This document shows positions 34,445 through 43,340 of a stretch of 43,340 bases of DNA, in pieces. The stretch's first letter is position 1; each line of letters starts with the position of its first letter. The position numbers and the translations under genes were made by a program. The DNA is from Fimenecus sp045613585 (lineage in GTDB: Bacteria; Bacillota; Clostridia; Oscillospirales; Acutalibacteraceae): positions 1 through 43,340 of the forward strand of contig JAZLBG010000121.1 in NCBI GenBank assembly GCA_045613585.1, read 5' to 3'. Under the pieces are notes generated by a model. It was not told the origin of the DNA, searched no databases, and worked only from the letters and a program-made list of their open reading frames with translations.

Positions 34445-35365
34445 GTGCTTTCTGTAATTATTCCATCTTATAACGAAGAACTTAATATTTTAAACACTGC
34501 TAAGGTATTGTCTGCATTATTCAAAGAAAATAATATAGAAACTGAACTTGTTTTTGTTGATGATGGCTCAAAGGACAAAACTTATGAAAAAATATGTGAA
34601 TGTGCTAAAGAATACGATAATGTATAGGGCATAAGTTTTAGTCGTAATTGTGGCAAAGAAGCAGCAATTTATGCAGGTCTTGAAAATGCAAAAGGTGATT
34701 GTGCAGTAATTCTTGATTGTGATTTGCAGTTTCCGCCTGAAAAAGCAATTGAAATGTATGACCTTTGGAAACAAGGGTTTGAAGTCATTGAAGGCATAAA
34801 GGCGGACCGTGGCGGTGAAAGTCTTTTCTATAAACTTTTTGCAAAGAGTTTTTATAAGATTATCAGTAATTTTGTAGGGGTTGATATGCAGTCAACATCT
34901 GATTTTAAGCTTATTGACCGTAAAGTAATTGATACACTTCTCTCACTCCCTGAAAGAAATACATTTTTCCGAGCACTTTCATTTTGGTCGGGTTTTAAGT
35001 CAACACAGGTTGAATTCAAGGTGCAACAGCGTCAAAATGGCGTGTCAAAATGGAATTTCAGAAAGCTTGTAAAATATGCAATCTCAAACATAACATCCTT
35101 CACAACTGCGCCATTACAGATTATTACAGGCCTTGGTTGTGTACTTTTAGTATTTATGTTTGGCATGGCAATACAGACCCTTGTGAGATTCTTACTTGGT
35201 CAGTCTGCTGAGGGCTTTACAACAGTAATTTTGCTTCTTCTCTTAATAGGTGGTAGCATTATGATGGCACTTGGTATTATCGGTTATTATATTGCCCGAA
35301 TTTATGAAGAAGTCAAGGGCAGACCTCGTTATATAATTTCAAAGAAAACTGAAGATGAAAGATAA
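34445..35365 (+). pseudogene. Polyprenyl-phosphate glycosyltransferase (GtrB/DPM1-like), interrupted by one in-frame TAG
   Basis: The full frame would code 306 residues. It has SVIIPSYNEE, VDDGSKD, then FSRNCGKEAAIYAGLENA, DCDLQFPPE and ER..FFRALSFWSGF, plus two C-terminal membrane helices (~235-290). This is the layout of enzymes that put a sugar on undecaprenyl phosphate for use outside the membrane. A TAG at 34625-34627 falls between EYDNV and GISFSRN, where the family has one more residue; both sides stay in frame and are well preserved. TAG is a true stop of other genes here, so recoding is unlikely. The GTG at 34445 follows GGGGGA; the ATG at 34430 has no ribosome site. A fresh mutation or sequencing error is possible. 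Confidence 0.8.
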
Positions 35366-35367
35366 CT

Positions 35368-35395
35368 AAAAGTGGTGTGGAAACGCCACTTTTTT
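35368..35395 (+). terminator. Terminator after the broken glycosyltransferase gene
   Basis: AAAAGTGGTG pairs with CGCCACTTTT around the loop TGGAAA, followed by more T. One G-U pair. Confidence 0.8.
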
Positions 35396-35408
35396 ATTGC
35401 CTAAACCC

Positions 35409-35437
35409 TTGAAATATCAAGGATTTAATGGTATAAT
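35409..35437 (+). promoter_or_regulatory. Promoter of the recJ operon
   Basis: TTGAAA (35409-35414), a 17-base spacer and a perfect TATAAT (35432-35437) with a TG two bases before it, an extended -10. The ribosome site AAAGGGGG (35461-35468) precedes the ATG at 35478. Confidence 0.78.
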
Positions 35438-35477
35438 TCTAAATTAGAGTAATTTTGCTAAAAGGGGGCGTTTGACT

Positions 35478-37514
35478 ATGAGTCGAAAAAAATGGATAAC
35501 TGCACATATTGACAAAGAAATAGCTGCTCAAGTGGCCGAAAATCATAGCCTTGACCCTTTTACTGCATTGATTTTAGTTTCTCGAGGAATTACTGAGTAT
35601 GAAGATGTTGAAGAATTCTTTGATATTGACTTCAGTTTTTGTGACCCATATTTGATAGCAGATATGGAAAAGGCGGTTGATAGAATAAACCTTGCCCTCG
35701 AAAATGGTGAGCGTATCTGTGTTTTTGGTGACTATGATGCAGACGGTGTTACGGCAACTGCACTTATGTATTCTTATTTGTCAGATAAAGGTGCAGATGT
35801 AATGTATTATATTCCTGACCGCGTTACCGAAGGTTATGGAATGAATTGCTCTGCTATTGATAAATTAAACGAGCAAGGCGTAAAACTTATTGTTACCGTT
35901 GATAATGGTATTTCTGCAATAGAAGAAATTCAATATGCAAATAGTCTTGGTATTCAGACAGTTGTTACTGACCATCACCAAGTTGGTGAAACTTTACCAG
36001 ATGCAGTTGCGGTTATTGACCCACATCGCGAAGATTGTAATGTCCATTTTAAAGAATGGGCAGGTGTTGGTGTTGCATTCAAGGTTGTCTGTGCATTAGA
36101 AAAAGGCGATTATTCTGAAATTCTTAACAGATATGCCGATATTATTGCAATTGGTACAGTTGCCGACGTGGTAGATTTAAAAGACGAAAATCGTGCAATT
36201 GTAAAATATGGTGTGGCAAAAATCAATAGCAATCCTTGTAATGGTATCAATGCACTTCGTCAGGTAGCGGGTGTAGGGGAGAAAACTCTTAATGCGGTTG
36301 GAGTTACTTTTTCTTTAGCACCACGCATTAATGCTGCTGGCAGAATGGAATCTGCAACAACTGCATTAAAACTTTTGCTTTGTGATAATCTTGTTGATGC
36401 ATTAGATATTGCTGAAAAAGTTGACTTTTGCAATCGTCAGCGCCATACATCAGAAAACGAGATTATGGAAGCAGCACTTAAACATATTGAGTCTAATGAA
36501 AAACTTAAGCACTCAAAAGTGATTGTTGTATGTGGTGAGAATTGGCACCATGGTGTAATCGGTATTGTTGCGGCTCGCATTACAGAAAAATACGGCAAAC
36601 CGTCAATTGTTATTACTTTTGATGGTGACGAAGGCACAGGTTCTGCACGAAGTATTGACTCTTTTTCCGTTTATGATGCAATTAAATATGCAAGTGAATA
36701 CTTAACACATTTTGGCGGTCATACTTTGGCGGCAGGGCTTGGATTAAAGCGTGAAAATGTTACTGCATTTTTCAACAAAATTAATGAGTATGCAAACACT
36801 ATTCCTGATGCAATACCAACGCTTACACTTGACTGCAAATTAAACCCAGCATATATAAATGCGTCATTGGTTGAGTCTTTAGAAAATCTTGAGCCTTATG
36901 GCGCAGGTAATCCACAACCACTTTTCGGTATTTTCGGAGTATGCCTTTCGTCAATAAGACCTGTAGGTGAGGGTAATCGTCATTTGCGATTAGGTTTTAA
37001 TAAAGGCAATACACAGTTTACTGCTATGAAATTCTCAACAACTCTTGAGGAGTTTCCTTTCCGCGAGGGAGATACAGTTGACTTGGCAGTAAGAATTGAA
37101 AAAAATGAATTCCGCGGAGAAATAAAAGCATCAGTTCAAATCAGGGATATGAGATTTTCAAATGTAGATGAAGATAAACTCTTTAAATCTCAATCACTTT
37201 ATGAAAAATATAAGCGTGGTGACAATCTTTCAAGTCACGAGGCAAGATTTTTAACACCATCAAGAGAATTTTTACTTGGGGTATTCAATATAATTAAGTC
37301 ATATATGACTTGGGATTTTGATATTGAAACATTACTTATTCGTGCTAATTGCCCTGTTGAGCGTTATTGCACAATGGCAGTGTCACTTGATGTGCTTTGC
37401 GAGTTAGGGCTTATTAAAAGAGAAAATGGCATAATAATATTTGACGGTGACGGTAAAAAAGCGGATTTGTCACAGTCAGAAATTCTTAAAGATTTAAATA
37501 ACAGAGGGGAGTGA
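35478..37514 (+). CDS. recJ: Single-strand DNA exonuclease RecJ
   Basis: A 5'-3' exonuclease for recombination and mismatch repair. 678 residues. The DHH-family motifs are FGDYDADGVTATA (~80), VTVDNG, VTDHHQVG (~160) and IGTVADVVDL (~230); the DHHA1 domain has GGHTLAAGLG (~410), followed by an OB-like domain. The C-terminal ~100 residues form an extra helical and winged-helix-like tail (ending near LCELGLIKRENGIIIF). The ATG at 35478 suits the ribosome site better than the in-frame TTG six bases earlier. First gene of the operon; the next gene starts seven bases after its stop. Confidence 0.95.
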   Translation: MSRKKWITAHIDKEIAAQVAENHSLDPFTALILVSRGITEYEDVEEFFDIDFSFCDPYLIADMEKAVDRINLALENGERICVFGDYDADGVTATALMYSYLSDKGADVMYYIPDRVTEGYGMNCSAIDKLNEQGVKLIVTVDNGISAIEEIQYANSLGIQTVVTDHHQVGETLPDAVAVIDPHREDCNVHFKEWAGVGVAFKVVCALEKGDYSEILNRYADIIAIGTVADVVDLKDENRAIVKYGVAKINSNPCNGINALRQVAGVGEKTLNAVGVTFSLAPRINAAGRMESATTALKLLLCDNLVDALDIAEKVDFCNRQRHTSENEIMEAALKHIESNEKLKHSKVIVVCGENWHHGVIGIVAARITEKYGKPSIVITFDGDEGTGSARSIDSFSVYDAIKYASEYLTHFGGHTLAAGLGLKRENVTAFFNKINEYANTIPDAIPTLTLDCKLNPAYINASLVESLENLEPYGAGNPQPLFGIFGVCLSSIRPVGEGNRHLRLGFNKGNTQFTAMKFSTTLEEFPFREGDTVDLAVRIEKNEFRGEIKASVQIRDMRFSNVDEDKLFKSQSLYEKYKRGDNLSSHEARFLTPSREFLLGVFNIIKSYMTWDFDIETLLIRANCPVERYCTMAVSLDVLCELGLIKRENGIIIFDGDGKKADLSQSEILKDLNNRGE

Positions 37515-37521
37515 ACGACGG

Positions 37522-39711
37522 ATGTTAATAACAGATGTAGATAAACTTTATAGTGATTTGCGTAAAAAAATTCAGGCTATTCATAGTGAAAATGAACTTC
37601 CAATTATTGATAAGGCCTTTGAAGTTGCAAATTCATTCCATCAGGGTCAGCTTCGTCGTTCAGGTGAGCCTTATATTATTCATCCAATAGCAGTTGCAAA
37701 TATTCTTGTGGATTTGGGTATGGATTATCAGTCAATTGTGGCAGCACTTTTACATGATGTTGTTGAAGATACTGATTACACAATAGAACAGCTTACAGAA
37801 GAATTTGGCGAAGATGTTGCGGTACTTGTTGATGGCGTTACAAAGCTTGGTAAAGTGCAACTTAACTCTCGCGAAACAAAAGAAGAACAACAGGCAGAAA
37901 ATGTAAGAAAAATGCTTCTTGCAATGTCAAAAGATATTCGAGTTATAATCGTAAAGCTTGCAGACAGGCTTCACAATATGCGAACACTTGAATTTGTGGA
38001 CCCACAGAAGCAACGCGATAAAGCACTTGAAACCCTTGAAATTTTTGCCCCAATTTCTCACCGTCTTGGTATTCGTTCTGTAAAAGAAGAACTTGAAGAC
38101 AGGGCAATTCGTTTTCTTGACCCAGTAGCGTATGCTGGTATTGAAGAAAACCTTAAAAATTCAAGCCGTTCAGGTAATGATTTTCTTGAGAATACAAAGA
38201 AAAAAATTCTTGAACGTGTGCAACAATTTGTGCCTGGTGCACAGATTAGTGGCCGTATTAAATCTGTTCATGGTATATACAGAAAAATGTATATGCAAGG
38301 CAAAGACTTTGACCAGATTTTTGATATTTACGCAGTTCGTATTATTGTTGACAGTGTAGTTGACTGTTATAACTGTCTTGGTATCATTCACGATATGTAT
38401 AATCCTTTACCCAATCGTTTTAAGGATTATATTTCAACACCAAAACCAAATATGTACCAGTCTCTTCACCCCACCGTAATCGGTAAAGAGGGTGTACCTT
38501 TTGAAGTGCAAATCAGAACTTGGGATATGCACCATACTGCAGAATTTGGTATCGCAGCTCACTGGAAATATAAAAGTGGTGTTACAGTTACAAAACAAAG
38601 CTTTGATGACCGTCTTCAGTGGATTCGTGAAATGCTTGAAGCACAACAAGAGTCAGGTGATGCAAGAGAATTGGTATCTTCCATTAAAACTGACCTTATT
38701 ACTGATGAAGTTTTTGTTTACACACCAAAAGGTGATGTTGTTAATGTGCCACAAGGCTCAACTGTAATCGACTTTGCCTATGCGATTCATTCGGCAGTTG
38801 GTAACAGAATGACAGGCGCTAAGGTTGATGGTCGAATTGTGCCTATTGATTATGTAATCAAAACAGGGCAGATTATTGAAATTCTTACATCTTCACAGCA
38901 GGGCAAAGGACCTTCTCGTGATTGGCTTAACATTGTAAAAACAAGTCAGGCAAAGAGCAAAATTAGAAACTGGTTTAAGAAAGAAAAACGCGAAGAAAAT
39001 ATTATTCAGGGTAAAGAAGAAGTTGAGCGTGAATTCAGACGTAACTATATTCGTCTTTCTGATGAAGATTATGAAAAATTCATTAAACGACTTTCTGAGC
39101 GTCAAAGAATGGAAACTGTTGACGATTTCTATGCTGCAATTGGTTATGGTGGACTTTCAATAAACCGTCTTATGCCATATATTAAAGAAGAATATCAGAA
39201 GAATTATGATAAGAGCCGATTTGAAGTAAAAGCAATCCCTGTTCAAAATAATTCAAAGAAGAATAAAGATGGCGTAACTGTTGAGGGTATTGATAATTGT
39301 CTTATTAAATTCTCACAATGTTGTAATCCGCTTCCAGGGGATAATATTATCGGTTTTATCACTCGTGGTCACGGTGTTTCAATTCATAAAAGAGATTGTT
39401 CAAATGTGCCAAAAGACCTTATTAACTGTGCAGAGCCTGCTCGTTGGGTAAATGCATATTGGAATGGTAATGTTAAAGAAGAATATAAAGCAACGCTTCA
39501 GCTTACATGCCTTTCCCGTGTGGGACTTATGGCAGAAGTTGCAGTGCAGGTTGCAAATATGCGAGTTAATATTACAAGCATCAGCACTCACGATATGAAA
39601 GATGGCAGAACAATTGTCGAACTTACAGTCAATGTCAGTGGTGTTGACCACTTAAAGAATTTGATTTCAAGAATAGAAAAAATAGATGGAATATTACAGG
39701 TGGAAAGATAA
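37522..39711 (+). CDS. relA: Bifunctional (p)ppGpp synthetase/hydrolase (RelA/SpoT homologue)
   Basis: It makes and breaks the stringent-response alarmone. 729 residues in the full RSH layout. The HD hydrolase (~30-180) has HPIAVA, LLHDVVEDTD and KLADRLHNMRT. The synthetase (~210-350) has GRIKSVHGIYRKM, YQSLHPTVIG and EFGIAAHWKYK. A TGS domain follows (~395-455, DEVFVYTPKGDV), then a zinc-finger-type region (CCNPLPGD with HKRDCSN, ~600) and a C-terminal ACT domain (~655-729). Hydrolase and synthetase motifs both look intact. GAGGGGAG, at the end of recJ, serves as ribosome site. Confidence 0.97.
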   Translation: MLITDVDKLYSDLRKKIQAIHSENELPIIDKAFEVANSFHQGQLRRSGEPYIIHPIAVANILVDLGMDYQSIVAALLHDVVEDTDYTIEQLTEEFGEDVAVLVDGVTKLGKVQLNSRETKEEQQAENVRKMLLAMSKDIRVIIVKLADRLHNMRTLEFVDPQKQRDKALETLEIFAPISHRLGIRSVKEELEDRAIRFLDPVAYAGIEENLKNSSRSGNDFLENTKKKILERVQQFVPGAQISGRIKSVHGIYRKMYMQGKDFDQIFDIYAVRIIVDSVVDCYNCLGIIHDMYNPLPNRFKDYISTPKPNMYQSLHPTVIGKEGVPFEVQIRTWDMHHTAEFGIAAHWKYKSGVTVTKQSFDDRLQWIREMLEAQQESGDARELVSSIKTDLITDEVFVYTPKGDVVNVPQGSTVIDFAYAIHSAVGNRMTGAKVDGRIVPIDYVIKTGQIIEILTSSQQGKGPSRDWLNIVKTSQAKSKIRNWFKKEKREENIIQGKEEVEREFRRNYIRLSDEDYEKFIKRLSERQRMETVDDFYAAIGYGGLSINRLMPYIKEEYQKNYDKSRFEVKAIPVQNNSKKNKDGVTVEGIDNCLIKFSQCCNPLPGDNIIGFITRGHGVSIHKRDCSNVPKDLINCAEPARWVNAYWNGNVKEEYKATLQLTCLSRVGLMAEVAVQVANMRVNITSISTHDMKDGRTIVELTVNVSGVDHLKNLISRIEKIDGILQVER

Positions 39712-40170
39712 ATGAAAGCAGTAATTCAAAGAGTCAGTAAAGCAAGCGTAACTGTTGATAATGAGCTTGTTTCAAAAATCAATAAAGGCTATTTAATTCT
39801 TCTTGGGGTTATGGATGGCGACACAGAAGAAGATGCAGAAATTCTTGCCCGTAAAACATCAACACTTCGTGTGTTTGAAGATAGTGAGGGCAAAATGAAT
39901 TTAGATATTCAAAATGTTGACGGTGAAATTCTTGCAGTTTCACAGTTTACACTTTGTGCAGACTTAAAAAAAGGGAACAGACCATCATTCGTTAAGTCTG
40001 CTCATCCTGACCGTGCAAATGAATTATATGAATATTTTTGCAAAAAGCTTTTAGAAAATGGCGTTAAGAATGTAGAAAAAGGCATTTTCGGTGCTGATAT
40101 GAAAGTTGAATTACTTAATGACGGACCAGTTACAATCCTTTATGATTCAGAATTATGGAGAAAGAAATAA
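39712..40170 (+). CDS. dtd: D-aminoacyl-tRNA deacylase
   Basis: It frees tRNAs mischarged with D-amino acids or glycine. 152 residues, standard. AVIQRVSKASVTV at the start, SQFTLCADLKKGNRPSF (~80-97) and NDGPVTILYDSE (~137) hold the active-site motifs SQFTL and GPVT. The ATG follows the RSH stop with no gap and the ribosome site GGTGG lies inside that gene, so the two are coupled. The pairing of dtd with an RSH gene is common in Firmicutes. Confidence 0.97.
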   Translation: MKAVIQRVSKASVTVDNELVSKINKGYLILLGVMDGDTEEDAEILARKTSTLRVFEDSEGKMNLDIQNVDGEILAVSQFTLCADLKKGNRPSFVKSAHPDRANELYEYFCKKLLENGVKNVEKGIFGADMKVELLNDGPVTILYDSELWRKK

Positions 40171-40171
40171 A

Positions 40172-40822
40172 ATGATTACTGTAAAAACACATTTTGCCAT
40201 TATGGATGATGGCTTTACAACAAACACATATATCGTTACTGATGAAGAAACTGGAGAAATAGCAGTTGTTGACCCATCGTTAAATGAAGAAAGCCTTATT
40301 GAAAAGCTTAATTGTGAAAAAGTGAAATATGTTCTTCTCACTCATGGTCATTTTGACCATATTGGCGGTGTGAATTTTGTTAAAGAGAGAACTGGTGCAA
40401 AAGTTGTAGTTCATAAAGAAGAAGTTGAAATGCTTTGTGACGGCGACAAAAATGAATATAAAAGAAATTTTGGTTGTGATATGCCCCCAATTTATGCAGA
40501 TGTTTTAGTTGAAGATGGTTCTGAATTTATGCTTGGTAACAGTAAAATCACAGTTTTGCATACACCGGGTCACACAAAGGGTGGAGTTTGTTATATTTTC
40601 CCAGAAGACAGAGTTATGTTTTCAGGTGATACCTTGTTCAGACTTACAGCAGGCAGAACAGACCTTTATGGCGGTGATGCAAGAACAGAACTTTTATCCC
40701 TTACAAAAATTGCTGATTTAGAGGGTGACTATAAAGTATACCCAGGTCATAATAACTCAACCACACTTGATTTTGAAAGAACATATAATCGCTATATGCG
40801 AACAAGATTTAGAAAAAAATGA
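40172..40822 (+). CDS. MBL-fold hydrolase (glyoxalase-II-like)
   Basis: 216 residues. The metal motif is THGHFDHIGG (~58-67), further ligands lie in HTPGHTKGGVCYIF (~133) and FSGDTLFR (~153), and the final PGHNNSTTLDFE supplies the last His. Such proteins hydrolyse thioesters like S-lactoyl-glutathione or related small thiols, and this RelA-Dtd-linked subgroup has no confirmed substrate. The ATG at 40172 is one base after the dtd stop with GGAGAAAG before it. A longer in-frame start inside dtd lacks a ribosome site. Confidence 0.92.
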   Translation: MITVKTHFAIMDDGFTTNTYIVTDEETGEIAVVDPSLNEESLIEKLNCEKVKYVLLTHGHFDHIGGVNFVKERTGAKVVVHKEEVEMLCDGDKNEYKRNFGCDMPPIYADVLVEDGSEFMLGNSKITVLHTPGHTKGGVCYIFPEDRVMFSGDTLFRLTAGRTDLYGGDARTELLSLTKIADLEGDYKVYPGHNNSTTLDFERTYNRYMRTRFRKK

Positions 40823-42258
40823 TTAAACTACTTGTTATAAACCATAAATTCCATTATGAAATGGAAAAACTTGTGCGTATTTTTATGCCTGACACAAAAA
40901 TTCAGGTGATTTATGATGAAAATGAAGAATATAATCTTCTCACATCAGTAAAAACAGAAATATGTGTAATTGCGAACTTTGAAAATTTCAAAAAAACTCT
41001 CACATCCCCACTTTGTGATGATAATGAAATGCAAATGGGTCGAATGGTTTATACATTGCTTAGTGAATATATGGGCTTTTCGCCAAAATGGGGAGTGCTT
41101 ACAGGTGTGCGCCCCTCAAAACTTCTTATTAATACAGAAAAACAGATAGGCAGAGAGAGAACACAAGAATATTTCAAAACTGATTTACTTGTGACAAATG
41201 AAAAATATAATCTTGCAAGAACAGTTGCCGATTATGAAGAAAAAATAATTGCAACTTCAAAACCAGAATCCTTTAGTCTATATGTTTCAATTCCTTTTTG
41301 CCCTTCAAGATGCAGTTATTGTTCATTCGTTTCACATTCTGTGCAAAATGAAAAAGCAAAATCATTATTGCCCCAATATGTTGATTTGCTTGTAAAAGAA
41401 CTTGCTGAAACAGCACAAATCGCAAAAAATATAGGTGTAAAGCTTGAAAGTATCTATATAGGTGGTGGCACACCAACAACTTTAAGTGCCGACCAACTTA
41501 AAATAGTAATAAATACAATTGAAAATCATTTTGATATGACCACTTGTCGTGAATTTACAGTTGAGGCAGGTCGTCCTGATACAATTACAGAAGAAAAACT
41601 GAGAGTTATTAAAAATTCGTCAGTTGACAGAATAAGCATAAATCCTCAAACATTCAATAATAGCGTGTTAGATGCAGTGGGTAGAAAGCATACAGCTGAA
41701 GATACAATTGACATTTTTAATCTTGCTCGAAAAATCGGATTTAATAATATTAATATGGATTTAATCGCAGGGCTCCCAACAGATATGGTTGATGGTTTTA
41801 AGTATTCTCTTGATACTGCAATAAATCTTGACCCTGAAAATATTACTGTGCACACTCTTGCAGTTAAACGTGCATCAGGAATAGGGCAGAATACCCCTGA
41901 ACTTGCAGTGCAAAGTGCCAATAATGCATCACAAATGCTTGATTATACTTATGAGCGCTTAAGTGAAAATTATCACCCATACTATATGTATCGTCAGTCA
42001 AAATCTGCAGGCGCATTAGAAAATGTAGGTTGGGCAAAAGATGGTACAGAGTGCATTTATAATATTTTTATGATGGAAGAATGTCATACAATTCTCTCTT
42101 GTGGTGGCGGTGCTGTAACAAAACTAAAAGCACCAAAAGGGGACGAAATTGAGCGAATTTTTAATTTCAAGTACCCATTTGAGTATATTAACGATTACGA
42201 GATACTCCAAGAGCGTAAAAAAAGAATAACTGAATTTTATAATACATATCATTATTAA
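40819..42258 (+). CDS. hemZ: HemZ-type radical-SAM coproporphyrinogen dehydrogenase-like protein
   Basis: 479 residues. The 4Fe-4S cluster Cys are C161, C165 and C168 in CPSRCSYCSF, followed by YIGGGTPTTLS and NMDLIAGLPTD typical of the HemN superfamily. The ~150-residue N-terminal extension and the location after an MBL gene mark the HemZ subgroup. Oxygen-independent coproporphyrinogen oxidation is the usual label, though many such proteins may act elsewhere; no other haem gene lies in the window. The start overlaps the MBL stop (ATGA). Confidence 0.88.
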   Translation: MIKLLVINHKFHYEMEKLVRIFMPDTKIQVIYDENEEYNLLTSVKTEICVIANFENFKKTLTSPLCDDNEMQMGRMVYTLLSEYMGFSPKWGVLTGVRPSKLLINTEKQIGRERTQEYFKTDLLVTNEKYNLARTVADYEEKIIATSKPESFSLYVSIPFCPSRCSYCSFVSHSVQNEKAKSLLPQYVDLLVKELAETAQIAKNIGVKLESIYIGGGTPTTLSADQLKIVINTIENHFDMTTCREFTVEAGRPDTITEEKLRVIKNSSVDRISINPQTFNNSVLDAVGRKHTAEDTIDIFNLARKIGFNNINMDLIAGLPTDMVDGFKYSLDTAINLDPENITVHTLAVKRASGIGQNTPELAVQSANNASQMLDYTYERLSENYHPYYMYRQSKSAGALENVGWAKDGTECIYNIFMMEECHTILSCGGGAVTKLKAPKGDEIERIFNFKYPFEYINDYEILQERKKRITEFYNTYHY

Positions 42259-42272
42259 TTGAGGTGTATTAA

Positions 42273-43205
42273 ATGTCTAACATAAATAATCACATTGAAT
42301 ATATTAATGAAATGGCAGAAATTTCACCTGTTGATTTTATCAACAAGTGTGAAGCAAGATATGAAAATATCATAAGTGATATTGCTGAAAAAATTGTAAC
42401 TGACGATGGCAGAGAAATTGTTATGCTTGCAGGACCATCTTCTGCTGGCAAAACCACAACTGCCCGAAAACTCTGTGAAAAGCTTAATGACAAAGGAGTT
42501 AAAACTTATGTTTTAAGTCTTGACGATTTTTATCTTAATCGTGAAGATATTCCTTATCTTCCAGATGGCACTCAGGACTATGAAACAGTTTATGCACTTG
42601 ATTTACCTTGCTTTGAAGAAAAGGTAAATGCACTTCTTCGTGGTGAAAAAGTGAAAAATCCTATATTTGATTTTCACACAGGCAAACGCAGTGATACAGA
42701 CTTCAATGAAATTGCATTGGGCGAGAAAGATGTTGTGATTATTGAGGGGCTTCATGCATTAAACCCTGTAATTACAGAAAAAATAGAAGGTAAACTTCTA
42801 AAGATTTATATAAATGTGTCTTCAAGAATTTATGACGAAAAAGGTAACATAATTTTAAACAAAAGAAATATGCGTTTTATTCGTCGAATGGTCCGTGACT
42901 ATAAATTCCGTAGCAGTACAGTAGAGAATACTTGTAAGTTGTGGAAGAATGTAACAATGGGTGAAGATAAATATTTATTCCCATATCGTCATTTAGCCGA
43001 TATTAAAGTGAATACAATACACCTTTACGAAAGTTGTGTGTTAAAGCATCAGGCTATGGATTTAATTGAAAATAGCAAAGTTTCAGATGTATATAAAGAC
43101 GATATTAAAAAAATCTATAATGCGTTAAAGCGATTTGAAAATATAGACCAATATCTTGTGCCAGATGATTCACTTCTTCGTGAATTTTTAGGTGCAGAAA
43201 AATAA
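42273..43205 (+). CDS. Uridine-kinase/phosphoribulokinase-like nucleoside kinase
   Basis: 310 residues. The Walker A is GPSSAGKTTT (54-63), the substrate loop SLDDFYL (~85) and a late Walker-B-like VVIIEGLHALNP (~150). It corresponds to the kinase half of the clostridial uridine-kinase-like proteins, which usually carry an N-terminal TGS/threonyl-tRNA-synthetase-like domain of about 200 residues. Here only ~45 residues precede the kinase, so it is the short form. GAGGTG precedes the ATG, 14 bases after hemZ. The nucleoside substrate is uncertain. Confidence 0.85.
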   Translation: MSNINNHIEYINEMAEISPVDFINKCEARYENIISDIAEKIVTDDGREIVMLAGPSSAGKTTTARKLCEKLNDKGVKTYVLSLDDFYLNREDIPYLPDGTQDYETVYALDLPCFEEKVNALLRGEKVKNPIFDFHTGKRSDTDFNEIALGEKDVVIIEGLHALNPVITEKIEGKLLKIYINVSSRIYDEKGNIILNKRNMRFIRRMVRDYKFRSSTVENTCKLWKNVTMGEDKYLFPYRHLADIKVNTIHLYESCVLKHQAMDLIENSKVSDVYKDDIKKIYNALKRFENIDQYLVPDDSLLREFLGAEK

Positions 43206-43228
43206 TTTCTGACAAAGGAGTAACCATA

Positions 43229-43340
43229 ATGGCAGAAAAACAAAGAAAGAGTCAGACCCTACTTAATGGTGCATTGGTGTTAAGCCTTGCAACAGTAATA
43301 ATTAAGGTTATTGGCGTTATTTATAAAATACCACTTTCAA
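43229..43340 (+). CDS. SpoVB/MATE-like polysaccharide flippase, 3' end outside the window
   Basis: Only the first 37 codons are visible. AAAGGAG (43214-43220) precedes the ATG. The start, basic and polar and then NGALVLSLATVIIKVIGVIYKIPLS, is very typical of SpoVB/MurJ-type oligosaccharide flippases, whose first helix ends in GxxYKIPLxN. It may flip a lipid-linked sugar. The gene lies 23 bases after the kinase and is likely part of the recJ operon. Confidence 0.75.
   Translation, partial: MAEKQRKSQTLLNGALVLSLATVIIKVIGVIYKIPLS

Noticed and set aside
34625..34627. Recoding of TAG as an amino acid, as in pyrrolysine use
   Set aside because: TAG is the natural end of tagG, pth and a glycosyltransferase gene in this window, so a general sense meaning does not fit.
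43229..43340. The partial flippase as part of the surface-polymer system
   Set aside because: It is more than 25 kb from that operon, on the other strand and within the recJ transcript. The polymer operon already has a TagGH exporter.

Overview
The window is AT-rich chromosomal DNA of a Gram-positive, low-GC Firmicute. It is most likely a gut-type clostridium near the Oscillospiraceae/Ruminococcaceae. This rests on the gene order recJ-RSH-dtd-MBL-hemZ and glmU-pth-mfd, on teichoic-acid genes, on strong AGGAGG-type ribosome sites, and on promoters that nearly all have a 17-base spacer between a TTGNNN -35 and a TATAAT-like -10. The species is an inference. I found no rRNA, tRNA or CRISPR.

Region 1 (1-8.2 kb) is surface and accessory. 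It holds the 3' end of a very large Ig-like repeat surface protein, a zinc-ribbon membrane protein, a YczE-like membrane protein paired with an SGNH esterase, a secreted transglutaminase-like protein with fibronectin-type modules and a TTG start, and UDP-galactopyranose mutase (glf).

Region 2 (8.2-17.3 kb, minus strand) is one eight-gene operon for a surface glycopolymer. It runs: capsule-type initiating sugar-phosphate transferase, three glycosyltransferases, TagG/TagH-type ABC exporter, TagD (CDP-glycerol synthesis), and a 997-residue protein that joins a GlfT2-like galactofuranosyltransferase to a TagF-like glycerophosphotransferase. With the neighbouring convergent glf, this predicts a polymer containing both galactofuranose and glycerol phosphate. 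It would be started like a capsule and exported like a wall teichoic acid. This is the most interesting biological system in the window.

Region 3 (17.3-23.8 kb) is carbohydrate use: a GH127-type lipoprotein glycosidase with an MFS transporter, then a sialate-lyase plus acylglucosamine-epimerase pair on the other strand. Between the converging pairs lies a 357-base GC-rich element with 17-base terminal inverted repeats, five triloop hairpins and a heptamer tandem repeat. It looks like a non-autonomous mobile element.

Region 4 (23.9-34.3 kb, minus strand) is a housekeeping operon, glmU-pth-mfd-DUF554. It continues into an envelope module: LtaS/OpgB-type phosphoglycerol transferase, anchored metallophosphoesterase and membrane acyltransferase. 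GlmU has an unusually degenerate nucleotide-binding loop.

Region 5 (34.4-43.3 kb, plus strand) starts with a polyprenyl-phosphate-type glycosyltransferase broken by one in-frame TAG. After it comes the conserved set recJ, RelA/SpoT homologue, dtd, MBL hydrolase, hemZ, a uridine-kinase-like enzyme, and the first 37 codons of a flippase-like membrane protein cut by the window edge.
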